The notes under the pieces: generated by a model
Told to the model about the DNA's origin: nothing
The model's input: the letters and a program-made list of their open reading frames with translations, nothing else
Databases searched by the model: none
DNA from: Bacillota bacterium
Lineage (GTDB): Bacteria; Bacillota; Desulfotomaculia; Desulfotomaculales; VENG01
Assembly: GCA_009711705.1 (NCBI GenBank)
Contig: VENG01000012.1
Location: 78,741-142,740 of the forward strand
Length of the DNA stretch: 64,000 nucleotides
Direction of reading: 5' to 3'
In this document: positions 28,035 to 36,249 of the stretch, piece by piece
Position numbering within the stretch: the stretch's first letter is position 1
How the letters are laid out: every line of letters starts with the position of its first letter
Position numbers and translations under genes: made by a program

Positions 28035-28059
28035 ACCGGCAGAGGGGGTTAAGATTGAC

Positions 28060-29244
28060 ATGAGAGAGGTTTATCTGGTTGAAGGGGTGCGCACAGGTAT
28101 AGCCAAGGCGGGCAAAAAATCATGGTTTAGCAATATAAGAGCCGATGATTTGGCAGCCAAAGTAATTAATTCGGTCTTGGAACGGGCAGACATAACGGGC
28201 GCTAAGAGAGAGCAGGTAGATGATGTTTTGTTGGGCGGCACCGCCCTTACCGGGGAAATGGGCGCGAATATAGGCCGTTACGCAACGATTATGGCCGGCA
28301 TGCCTTACAGTGTGCCGGGCTGCACGGTGGATCGGTTCTGTTCATCAGGCTTGCAGACTATAGCCTTTGCGGTTTCCACCATCGCCATGGGATGGGCTGA
28401 CATGATCATTGCCGGCGGAGTGCAGCACATGACCCATATTCCCATGGGTATGGGAGCAAATCCCAATCCCAGGCTGGGGGAATTCTGCGACCCCAATGCC
28501 AGTTCCATGGGCTACACGGCTGAGATGGTAGCCCGCAAGTTCAATATCGGTAGGGAAAAACAGGATCAGTTTGCCGTGGAAAGTCATACTAAAGCCCATC
28601 AAGCCACTGTGGAAGGCCTGTTTCAGGAAGAAATATTGCCCATTGAAGCCGTTGTGCCCACCGGTGACGGGGGTACTGAAAAAATGGTGGTCAACCGGGA
28701 CCAGGGCATTAGACCCGGTACCACAATGGAGACACTGGCCAAGTTAGAGCCCGTATTTATGCAGGATGAAAAAGCTACCGTTACCGCCGGCAACGCCAGC
28801 CAGACCAACGATGCCGCAGCTACTGTGCTGGTGGCCAGCAAGGAAAAAATTAAGGAGCTGGGTTTAAAACCCAAAATGAGACTGGTAACTTACGCAGTTG
28901 TCGGGGTTGATCCACAGATTATGGGTATCGGCCCGGCGGTGGCCATTCCCAAGGCGTTGAAGCAGGCCGGTATGACCATAGATCAGATTGACCTGTGGGA
29001 AATAAATGAAGCCTTTGCCTCCCAGGCTCTATATTGCGTTGAACAATTAGGCATTAGGAACCACCCACTTCTTAATCCCAGAGGCAGCGGCATTGCACTG
29101 GGTCACCCTCTGGGCTGCACCGGCGCCCGTATAGCCACAACTATTATGCACGAGATGCCCTATTACGGTGCAAAGTACGCAGTGGAGAGCATGTGTATAG
29201 GGCATGGGCAGGGTGCTGCGGCCATATGGGAGTGGGTTGGCTAG
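28060..29244 (+). CDS. Acetyl-CoA C-acyltransferase (thiolase)
   Basis: 394 residues of the thiolase family with all catalytic parts: nucleophile C94 (DRFCSSGLQT), NEAFASQ, GHPLGCTGAR, and the C-terminal C-x-G motif (CIGHGQGAA). It cleaves 3-ketoacyl-CoA with CoA to acetyl-CoA and a shortened acyl-CoA. ATG preceded by AGAGGGGG. Third gene in the operon; the left operon has no thiolase, so this enzyme may serve both. Confidence 0.93.
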   Translation: MREVYLVEGVRTGIAKAGKKSWFSNIRADDLAAKVINSVLERADITGAKREQVDDVLLGGTALTGEMGANIGRYATIMAGMPYSVPGCTVDRFCSSGLQTIAFAVSTIAMGWADMIIAGGVQHMTHIPMGMGANPNPRLGEFCDPNASSMGYTAEMVARKFNIGREKQDQFAVESHTKAHQATVEGLFQEEILPIEAVVPTGDGGTEKMVVNRDQGIRPGTTMETLAKLEPVFMQDEKATVTAGNASQTNDAAATVLVASKEKIKELGLKPKMRLVTYAVVGVDPQIMGIGPAVAIPKALKQAGMTIDQIDLWEINEAFASQALYCVEQLGIRNHPLLNPRGSGIALGHPLGCTGARIATTIMHEMPYYGAKYAVESMCIGHGQGAAAIWEWVG

Positions 29245-29294
29245 CAATTACCTATAAATAGATTTAAGAATTGTTATCAAAGGAAGGGACTTCT

Positions 29295-30074
29295 ATGGAA
29301 TTTCAAAATTTGCTATTGCAAAAAGAAGGGCATATTGCCGTCATTACTTTAAACCGCCCGGAAGTGCGTAATGCACTGGATTCTAAAACATGGGCGGAAA
29401 TTCGCCGGGCCGCCCGGGACTGCCGTTATAACCAGGATGTGCGCGTGGTTATCATTACGGGGGCGGGCGGTAAAGCATTTGCATCCGGAGCGGATATTCG
29501 CACCCTAAGTGAGCGCGAAACCCTGGAAGTGTTGAAAAGTGAAGCTCAGGAAACATTAAATGATGTGGAGAACCTTGATAAACCGGTAATTGCCGCCATC
29601 GACGGGTTTGCCCTGGGTGGCGGGTGCGAGTTGGCACTGGCCTGTGACATAAGAATCGCCACCAGTAGCTCCAAACTGGGCCAGCCCGAGGTTAATCTGG
29701 GCATCATCCCCGGGGCCGGAGGCACCCAGCGCCTGCAGAGAGTTGTGGGTATAGGCAAGGCCAAGGAACTTATTTTTACCGGTGATATTATCAGCGCCCG
29801 GGAAGCCAGAGAAATTGGCCTGGTAAATAAAGTAGTAGAGCAGAGTGAAGACTTATTGCCGGCGGTCCAGGAAATGGCTAATAAAATACTGGGCAAGGGG
29901 CCCATGGCGGTCAGCCTGGCTAAAGCCGCTATTAATGTGGGTGCCAATACTGATATTCACTCCGGGTTGCTTTTTGAAAAGTTGGCCCAGACAATCGCCT
30001 TTTCCACCGAAGACCGTATTGAAGGCACCACCGCCTTCCTGGAAAAGCGCAAGCCTAACTTTAAGAACAAATAG
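29295..30074 (+). CDS. Enoyl-CoA hydratase/isomerase (paralogue)
   Basis: 259 residues of the crotonase family: FASGADIRTL, AIDGFALGGGCELALACDIR, LGQPEVNLGIIPGAGGTQRL. It hydrates enoyl-CoA. The frame opens at 29271; ATG 29295 follows AAAGGAAGGGA and was chosen. It sits between the thiolase and a second acyl-CoA dehydrogenase in the same operon. Confidence 0.92.
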   Translation: MEFQNLLLQKEGHIAVITLNRPEVRNALDSKTWAEIRRAARDCRYNQDVRVVIITGAGGKAFASGADIRTLSERETLEVLKSEAQETLNDVENLDKPVIAAIDGFALGGGCELALACDIRIATSSSKLGQPEVNLGIIPGAGGTQRLQRVVGIGKAKELIFTGDIISAREAREIGLVNKVVEQSEDLLPAVQEMANKILGKGPMAVSLAKAAINVGANTDIHSGLLFEKLAQTIAFSTEDRIEGTTAFLEKRKPNFKNK

Positions 30075-30122
30075 AGTTGCCTTTAGGATTTAATTGACTA
30101 ATCAGTACGAGGGGGACCAGCT

Positions 30123-31277
30123 GTGGACTTTAGCCTGACTGATGAAATGAGAGACATGAAGCGCACTATTCGCGATTTTGTGGATAACGAAGTGGAACCT
30201 TGTTCTATGCAAATAGAAGATGAAGACCATATTCCCCGCCACCTGATTGACCAGGCCAAGGAGATGGGCCTTTTCGGCATGAGCATCCCGGAACAATATG
30301 GTGGGCTGGGCCTGAACATGGTGGAAAAATGCCTGCTGCTGGAAGAGCTGGGCCGGGCCAATATGAGTTTCACTACTTATATTGCTGCCCACACGGGCAT
30401 TGGCACTACCGGCATTGTAGAACTGGCCGGCGAGGAGATAAAACAAAAATATTTGCCCGGACTGGCCAGCGGGGAAAAGTTGGGTGCTTTCGCCCTTACC
30501 GAGCCCGATTCCGGTTCGGATGCCACTAATATGAAGACCTCCGCTGTTTTAAAGGGCGACAAGTGGATTTTAAACGGCATGAAGCACTTTATCACCAATG
30601 CTCCTGAAGCAAATGTATTTACCGTTATTGCCGTAACGGACAAGGAAAAAGGTGCCCGTGGTGGCTTCACTGCATTTGTAGTGGAAAAAGACTTTCCGGG
30701 CTTTTCCATAGGTACTGTTGAAAAGAAGATGGGCCTGCGCGGCTCGCATACCTCGGAGGTAATTTTTGAGGACTGTGAAGTACCCAGGGAAAATGTGCTG
30801 GGGCTGGAAGGCAAAGGTTACTCCAGCGCACTGAAAATATTGAGCAAAGGCAGGGTGGCACTGGGGGCCCGCTGCGTGGGGGCCTGTGATAAATTAATTG
30901 AGTTAGCGGTCCAATATGCTCAACAGCGGGTGCAGTTTGGTAAACCCATTGCCAACTTTCAGGCTATACAGTGGATGCTGGCGGATATGGCTACTGATAC
31001 CGAAGCTGCCCGGGCACTGACCTACAGGGTAGCCTGGATGGTGGACCAGGGCATACCGGTGATGAAAGAAGGACCCATGGCTAAACTTTTTGCCTCCGAG
31101 GCCCTGGGACGCGTGGTTGATAAGGCGGTGCAGGTACATGGCGGCATGGGATACATGAAGGAATTCCAGGTGGAACGTTTTTACCGGGACGCCAGGTTGA
31201 CCCGCATCTACGAGGGTACTAACGAAATTCAGCGCATGGTGATAGCCGGTAGGCTGCTTAAAGAAATGGAGATATAA
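30123..31277 (+). CDS. Acyl-CoA dehydrogenase, short (butyryl-CoA type)
   Basis: 384 residues of the standard mitochondrial-like acyl-CoA dehydrogenase family. Motifs: AFALTEPDSGSDATNMKTSA, FGKPIANFQAIQW, VHGGMGYMKEFQVERFYRDA, and YEGTNEIQRMVIAGRLL with the catalytic Glu. GTG start with AGGGGGAC upstream. It is a different subtype from the two ~600-residue dehydrogenases, so the operon can act on more than one chain length. No etfAB genes are in the window, so the electron acceptor is encoded elsewhere. Confidence 0.92.
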   Translation: MDFSLTDEMRDMKRTIRDFVDNEVEPCSMQIEDEDHIPRHLIDQAKEMGLFGMSIPEQYGGLGLNMVEKCLLLEELGRANMSFTTYIAAHTGIGTTGIVELAGEEIKQKYLPGLASGEKLGAFALTEPDSGSDATNMKTSAVLKGDKWILNGMKHFITNAPEANVFTVIAVTDKEKGARGGFTAFVVEKDFPGFSIGTVEKKMGLRGSHTSEVIFEDCEVPRENVLGLEGKGYSSALKILSKGRVALGARCVGACDKLIELAVQYAQQRVQFGKPIANFQAIQWMLADMATDTEAARALTYRVAWMVDQGIPVMKEGPMAKLFASEALGRVVDKAVQVHGGMGYMKEFQVERFYRDARLTRIYEGTNEIQRMVIAGRLLKEMEI

Positions 31278-31286
31278 AGAAGACTT

Positions 31287-31335
31287 GGTTCAGATGGGGT
31301 TTGCACCCTCCGGGTACAAGGACCCCATCTGAACC
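31287..31335 (+). terminator. Long hairpin between acyl-CoA dehydrogenase and thiolase-like gene
   Basis: A 14-bp perfect stem (GGTTCAGATGGGGT / ACCCCATCTGAACC) closes a loop that contains an inner ACCC-TCC-GGGT stem. There is no U-tract after it, so it may be a partial terminator or an mRNA-processing barrier rather than a full stop. It separates the beta-oxidation genes from the thiolase/HMGS-like/DUF35 triad. Confidence 0.55.
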
Positions 31336-31406
31336 TTAGTCGCACTTATTTCTAGCTTACAGGCTGTGCGAAGATAGAATGCTGCGTAAGAAAGAAGGTG
31401 ACTTGG

Positions 31407-32585
31407 GTGGAAAATGTGGCTATTATTGGTGCCGGGCAGACCAAATACGGTGATTTCCCCGGCCAGGGTGTAAAAGAACTGTTTGCAGAAGCTTACCTGG
31501 AAATGCTGCAGAGTGTAGACAGGGGCCTGGAGCAGCAGCGGATCGGGGCTGCCTATATCGGCAGCCTGAGCGCAGGCAGCGGATTTCAACTGGGTCAGCT
31601 GGCCCCGCTGCTCATGGGTCACGTGGGCCTGCCCCACGTCAATGCAGTACGTATTGAAAATGCCTGTGCCTCAGGAGGGTATGCATTATATAATGCTGCC
31701 TGTGCGGTGGCCTCCGGCAAATTTGATATGGTGTTGGCCGCGGGTGTGGAAAAGATGCGGGATGTTTCTTCCAACAAAGGTCGTTACTGGTTGGGGGTAT
31801 CTGGGGATACAGAGTATGAGCGGCTGGCCGGTTCTACCTTTGCCGGCATCTATGCCCTGATGGCATCCAGGTACATGCACGAATACGGGTTGAAAAGGAA
31901 GCATCTGTCGATGGTAGCGGCAAAAAACCACAGTCACGCGGTAGCTAACCCCAAAGCCCAGTTCCGTAAAGAAATAACAATTGAACAGGCCATGCAGGGT
32001 GTGCCGGTGGCACATCCCTTTAACGTATGGGATTGCAGCCCTACCTCAGATGGTGCGGCGGTAGTACTGCTGTGCAACGCCAAGATTGCCAAAGAGTTTA
32101 CTAATAAGCCGGTTTATCTAAAAGGTTTCGGAGCGGCCAGTGATTATTTGGCCATACACGACCGGGACAGCATGACCAGGCTGCTTGCAACCCGCAGGGC
32201 AGCTAATGAGGCGTATAAGCAGGCCGGTGTCGGACCCGAAGATATAAATTTCGCTGAGGTGCACGATTGTTTTACCATTGCTGAGATACTGGCTTACGGT
32301 GATTTAGGCTTTGCCGAGGAGGGACGGGCACAGTACTTACTGGAAGAAGGTTTTACCCGGGCGGATGGCAAACTGCCGGTTAATGCCAGCGGCGGCTTAA
32401 AGGCCAAAGGGCACCCCATTGGTGCCACCGGGTGCGGTATGGCCAGCGAAGTATTTAAACAACTGCGGGATGAGGCCAAGGAGCCCAGCCGGCAGATTAA
32501 AAATGCCAGGTATGCTTTATCCCACAATGTAGGTGGTTCCGGTGGAACAGCCGCGGTATTCATTTACCAGAGGGGGGATGCCTGA
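31407..32585 (+). CDS. Thiolase-like protein (SCP-x / acetoacetyl-CoA thiolase type)
   Basis: About 392 residues. The nucleophile Cys is present (ENACASGGYALYNAA), as are HDCFTIAEIL and GGLKAKGHPIGATGCGM; the C-terminal motif is LSHNVGGSGGT without the second Cys, as in archaeal-type and SCP-x thiolases. The GTG at 31407 was chosen over GTG 31398 because GAAGGTG lies six bases before it. It overlaps the HMGS-like gene by one base (TGATG), and a DUF35 gene follows. In archaea and in BbsAB the DUF35 protein binds such a thiolase; a similar complex is likely here. The substrate is unknown. Confidence 0.85.
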   Translation: MENVAIIGAGQTKYGDFPGQGVKELFAEAYLEMLQSVDRGLEQQRIGAAYIGSLSAGSGFQLGQLAPLLMGHVGLPHVNAVRIENACASGGYALYNAACAVASGKFDMVLAAGVEKMRDVSSNKGRYWLGVSGDTEYERLAGSTFAGIYALMASRYMHEYGLKRKHLSMVAAKNHSHAVANPKAQFRKEITIEQAMQGVPVAHPFNVWDCSPTSDGAAVVLLCNAKIAKEFTNKPVYLKGFGAASDYLAIHDRDSMTRLLATRRAANEAYKQAGVGPEDINFAEVHDCFTIAEILAYGDLGFAEEGRAQYLLEEGFTRADGKLPVNASGGLKAKGHPIGATGCGMASEVFKQLRDEAKEPSRQIKNARYALSHNVGGSGGTAAVFIYQRGDA

Positions 32586-33589
32586 TGACTAAGAGTATTA
32601 TATCCTGTGGAGTCTACCTGCCGTACCTGCGGATCAAGAGGGAGGAATATCAGAGCGCCCTGGGCAGATGTTCTGCCGGCATGCGGGAAAAAACAGTTTT
32701 AGACATAGATGAAGATGTGATCACTATGGCGGTGGAAGCGTCCAGAGACGCCCTGGCGGGGATTGATGTTTCCCGCGTGGGCGTGGTGACCGTAGCGTCC
32801 ACCGGTTTCCCATACCAGGAAAAGGCCCAGGCCGGTACCCTGGTGGAGGCGCTGGGACTGGAAAAAAATGTGCTCACTGCCCAACATAGCAATTCCACCA
32901 TGTCGGGCACCGAAGCCCTCCTTGCGGCGCTGTCCCTGCTGGACCAAACGGAACAGCCATATGCGCTGGTGGTTGTATCCGATGCTCCGGTGTCCGGGCC
33001 TGATGTGGACCTGGAGCACGGCTTCGGTGCCGCCGCCTGTGCCTTTGTGCTTGCTAAAGATGAGCCGGGCCTGGTATTTGAAGGCGTTTACGCCCAATCC
33101 GGGGAAGCCATGGGCTTGCGCTACCGGTTGCCGGGGGAAACAGATATCAGGGATATCGGAGTGAAAACCTTTGCCACGCTTGACTATAATGAAACGGTCA
33201 AGGGTGCGGTAACGGGGCTGGCTAATAAATTGGGCCGGAACATGACGGATTACCGTCATGTGGTTTTACACCAGGCAGATGCCAAAAGCGCCACTGCTCT
33301 GGCCAAAAAGATGGGCTGCACAGATGAGCAGATAAAAGAGGGGGTTGTTTATCCCTACACCGGTGATACCGGGGCCTGTTCGTCTTTGCTGGGTTTATGC
33401 CGGGTACTGGAATCAGCCTGTGCCGGGGACTGTATATTGATTTCTTCCCACGGCTCGGGTTCCGGAAGCCAGGCGCTTAGCTTTTGTTTGGAAACACCCG
33501 TGCTCAAAAGCGTTGCCTTCGAGGCTGTGCTTGGGTACAAAAGATATATTAGCTATATCCAATACCTAAAGCAAAAAAGAAGTATCTGA
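32585..33589 (+). CDS. HMG-CoA synthase-like protein lacking the usual catalytic Cys
   Basis: 334 residues with the fold motifs of archaeal HMG-CoA synthase: VLHQADAKSATALAKKMGCT, VVYPYTGDTGACSSLLGL and SSHGSGSGSQALSF. The position of the nucleophile (usually A-C-K-A-G-T) reads S-T-M-S-G-T, so Cys is replaced by Thr. The general-base His in LHQ is kept. It may therefore be a structural or regulatory partner of the upstream thiolase, or use another reaction. It is translationally coupled to the thiolase and followed 14 bases later by DUF35. The C-terminal ~20 residues after LETPVLKS are not family-like. Confidence 0.75.
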   Translation: MTKSIISCGVYLPYLRIKREEYQSALGRCSAGMREKTVLDIDEDVITMAVEASRDALAGIDVSRVGVVTVASTGFPYQEKAQAGTLVEALGLEKNVLTAQHSNSTMSGTEALLAALSLLDQTEQPYALVVVSDAPVSGPDVDLEHGFGAAACAFVLAKDEPGLVFEGVYAQSGEAMGLRYRLPGETDIRDIGVKTFATLDYNETVKGAVTGLANKLGRNMTDYRHVVLHQADAKSATALAKKMGCTDEQIKEGVVYPYTGDTGACSSLLGLCRVLESACAGDCILISSHGSGSGSQALSFCLETPVLKSVAFEAVLGYKRYISYIQYLKQKRSI

Positions 33590-33603
33590 TCAGAGGTGAT
33601 AAT

Positions 33604-34020
33604 ATGAGCGCTCATATATCCATTCCTATGTACCAGAGGGCGGTTCCCCAGCGCTACAGGTTAACTGGTAAGCGCTGTAAGTCCTGTGGTAAGATCAATT
33701 TTCCCCCTAAGGCGGTGTGCAAATACTGTTTGCAGGGTGCAAGCTTTGAGGATGTCCGGCTGAGCGGCAAGGGCGCGGTATATTCCTACACTGTCATTGC
33801 CGGGGGCGGCGCACCGCCCGAATTTGAAACGGAAGCCCGGTGTAAGGGCAGCTATCCCGTACTAATTGTTGAGCTGGAAGAAGGCCCCCGGGTGATTACC
33901 CAGATGGTTAACCCTCCTAAAGAAGGGATTGCCATAGGCATGCCGGTACAAGCAGTATTCAGAAAAATTTATGAGGAAGAAGGGGTAATCAGGTACGGGT
34001 TTAAATTTAGCCCGGCCTGA
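33604..34020 (+). CDS. DUF35 OB-fold/zinc-ribbon protein
   Basis: 138 residues: an N-terminal rubredoxin-like zinc ribbon (CKSCGKINFPPKAVCKYC, two C-x2-C pairs) and a C-terminal OB fold (GKGAVYSYTVI). DUF35 proteins bridge thiolase and HMG-CoA synthase in archaea and form the BbsA subunit of the benzoylsuccinyl-CoA thiolase. AGAGGTGATA precedes the ATG. Last gene of the triad; a hairpin overlaps its stop. Confidence 0.88.
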   Translation: MSAHISIPMYQRAVPQRYRLTGKRCKSCGKINFPPKAVCKYCLQGASFEDVRLSGKGAVYSYTVIAGGGAPPEFETEARCKGSYPVLIVELEEGPRVITQMVNPPKEGIAIGMPVQAVFRKIYEEEGVIRYGFKFSPA

Positions 34021-34043
34021 CATACCTTCGGTGCAGGCCGGGC
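34010..34043. terminator. Bidirectional hairpin between convergent genes
   Basis: Ten-bp perfect G/C-rich stem GCCCGGCCTG / CAGGCCGGGC around 14 bases. It overlaps the last codons of the DUF35 gene and lies eight bases past the stop of the minus-strand gene at 34051. Confidence 0.65.
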
Positions 34044-34050
34044 AGTAATA

Positions 34051-35118
34051 TTATAATTTGTATTCCACAAACTCGTATTTACAAGGGTTCCCATAGGCTA
34101 TATACATTACCCCGTCTTCCGGAACCATAATAAATGAAGCCAGTGTTTCCGACCGGAATTGCGGCGGCTTGTCGTTGTCCACGTGCCTGCAAATCGAAGC
34201 CGGGTAGTTGTTATGGTCAGATAATATGTCCATCATTACCTGCGGGGTAATACTACCGCGTTGCTTGTCCATAAGCCTTTGCATGCGAGTTAAGCGCAGG
34301 TAGCTGTCCGGCAGCATTATATATGCCCAGTCTCCTTTTTTGAACTTGTCTGTTAGATAATGGTTGGCATGAACCAGCATATCATTTTCCGGTTGCAGTA
34401 CATTGAAGTCATCAAGAACACTTTCTATACCGGCTATATCACCATCGGCACTGGCCAGCTGGTAGTACCCTATGCCCCGTGCAGCAAGGCAGAGGATGCC
34501 CAGGGCGTCACCAATTTTTTTCTGCCGCATTGCCTTGGGCAGGTAACAACCCAGCGGGATACCTATGTAATAATCCTCCACGGGGTTAAAGACAGAGTTA
34601 GCGCAGATACCAAAACCGGCTGAGCTCAGGGTGTACTCGGCAATACCGCCCAGGGAAAGTATAAGCTGTTTTTGGCCGTTTTTGTGTTCAAATTTTAAAA
34701 GGTCCATGGGAAAACCGGCCATCCAGTCAATATTTTGCCCCAGGATGGTCTTCCCGTCTGCGGTAGCTTCTCCGGTAGCGGCAAAGGAGGTGCACAGGCC
34801 TATAATCTGGTTATAATACAAGCCCAGTTCCAACATGCATTTGAGTGAGAATGCTTCTTCAAAGCTGATGCCGGCACCGTCTGCCTGCCCGTTAACCATC
34901 TCAATAATAGCCGGGTCAAAGCTTTTTACATTGGGGAGAAATTTCAGGGCATTGTTAATCACGTCTTCTTTGGTGGCCTTTTGCCCGTGTATAAGGGCAC
35001 CAAAATTCATCTCCAGAGATTTTAAGATATTTTCCCTGCACGCCGCGCCGTGCTGCCTGCCTATTTCATAAGGACTTCCCTTGCATTCGATTACTTTAAA
35101 TTCCTTGGCTTCTTTCAA
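34051..35118 (-). CDS. C45-type peptidase / acyl-CoA:6-APA acyltransferase-like protein
   Basis: 355 residues of the acyltransferase-like Ntn-hydrolase family. The N-terminal conserved block is GSPYEIGRQHGAACRENI, and the candidate nucleophile is the Cys of LCTSFAATGEATADGKTILG. In known members the proprotein cleaves itself before this Cys and then forms or breaks amide bonds; the physiological substrate here is unknown. TTG start supported by GAGGAGGATT. Monocistronic, convergent with the DUF35 gene. Confidence 0.75.
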   Translation of the reverse strand: MKEAKEFKVIECKGSPYEIGRQHGAACRENILKSLEMNFGALIHGQKATKEDVINNALKFLPNVKSFDPAIIEMVNGQADGAGISFEEAFSLKCMLELGLYYNQIIGLCTSFAATGEATADGKTILGQNIDWMAGFPMDLLKFEHKNGQKQLILSLGGIAEYTLSSAGFGICANSVFNPVEDYYIGIPLGCYLPKAMRQKKIGDALGILCLAARGIGYYQLASADGDIAGIESVLDDFNVLQPENDMLVHANHYLTDKFKKGDWAYIMLPDSYLRLTRMQRLMDKQRGSITPQVMMDILSDHNNYPASICRHVDNDKPPQFRSETLASFIMVPEDGVMYIAYGNPCKYEFVEYKL

Positions 35119-35313
35119 ATTAATAATCCTCCTCGCGCCTTGTGGTTTGTCTTGGACAATATGTTCAATTCTTCGACATGACAGAAGTATTGTTCCTGTT
35201 TACATGCAAGATAAAAATTATTATTAAAAGTATTGGATATGGGCATTTGAAATGGACACTTGGGGGACAGATCATTTGTTAGTGTTTTCCGTGCGAACGG
35301 GATAAAATACAAA

Positions 35314-35352
35314 CACCCGTCATGCCTTGCGTTTAAAGGGCTGATGGGTTTT
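35314..35352 (+). terminator. Terminator-like hairpin, repeated at 38382
   Basis: CACCCGTCATGCCTT and AAAGGGCTGATGGGTTTT form a stem around GCGTTT. The same sequence with three changes occurs at 38382-38424. No gene ends just upstream here, so this copy has lost its gene. The bases between 35119 and 35313 show no recognisable gene. Confidence 0.55.
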
Positions 35353-35355
35353 AGT

Positions 35356-35400
35356 AGTTAATGAGGCACACATGTATATGCTGCAATAACCGGATCAAGG
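35356..35400 (+). repeat. Fragment of the accessory-region repeat (copy E)
   Basis: Starting near an ATG at 35361 this stretch matches the 3' parts of the repeat copies at 61660 and 62694. It encodes M-R-H-T-C-I-C-C-N-N-R-I-K, compared with M-R-L-N-C-I-G-C-N-N-P-I-K in copy B. The leader part of the repeat is missing. The frame stays open to 35561, but the overlapping germination-permease frame explains that sequence better. Confidence 0.45.
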
Positions 35401-35403
35401 AGA

Positions 35404-36249
35404 AGACTCGTTGGACTGATATATGTTCTTTTTTTTCTCTTTACTACGGCAACAATTGTCAGAGAGTTTGCCGACATTTTCACCACCAACTTTATGCTGG
35501 AGACACCTTTACTTGTCTTTTCGATTGGAATAGTTATTGCGTCAGCTTATGCAGTACGTAACGGCTTGGAAGTATTTACTCGCGTAAATGAAATCATTCT
35601 GCCATTAATTCTAGTCATGATAGCTCTCCTTGTGATCTTTATTTAAAGAGATATCGAGGCAGAACTTATGTTGCCGGTATTAGAGAAAGGAATTATACCT
35701 GTTCTCAAGGGTGCTTACTTGGCTGCACTGTTTTTTACGGAAACAGTTGTAATGTTAATGATAATCCCCTATCTTAATCGACCGTCTGATGTAAAAAGAG
35801 CTGTTGTAAAAGGCGTAATTACTGTTGGCTTTTTTATGGCGATATTAATGTTTATAATAGTTGGATTGCTCGATGGATTGATCGCTGATATTAACTTTCC
35901 TACGTTAAAGTTAGCCAGGTATATTAAATTGGGAGAATTAGTAGAACGGGTTGAACCTATTATAATGCTGGCCTGGATCGGAGGAGGTTTCATTAAAGTT
36001 ACTGTGTTCTATTATTGTACTGTTTTAGCTATTGCCCAGTGGCTAAACTTGCGTGACTTTAAATCAATAGTATTACCTATCGGTGCATTAGTAACTGTCC
36101 TTTCCATTGTGCTGTGGGATAATGTCGTTCAGCTGGTTTATCAGATTTCAGGGGTTATGCCCCCTTATTTCCTTATCATTCAGGTTGGTATTCCTACTCT
36201 ACTATTGATACTTACCAGTTTAAAGGGTAAGGGGGAAAAGCATAGGTGA
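35404..36249 (+). pseudogene. GerAB/GerKB-type spore germination permease, degraded
   Basis: The frame from ~35404 reads TTATIVREFADIFTTNF then VNEIILPLILVMIALLVIFI, stops at TAA 35644-35646, and continues in the same frame as RDIEAELMLPVLEKGIIPVL and onward for 193 residues with several membrane spans. Together these match the middle and end of the ~365-residue GerKB family of germinant-receptor permeases. The first ~90 residues are missing, replaced by the repeat fragment, and the in-frame stop breaks the rest. The distal part overlaps the GerKC-type gene by GTGA. Inactive as it stands unless the distal part is translated alone from ATG 35668. Confidence 0.8.
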
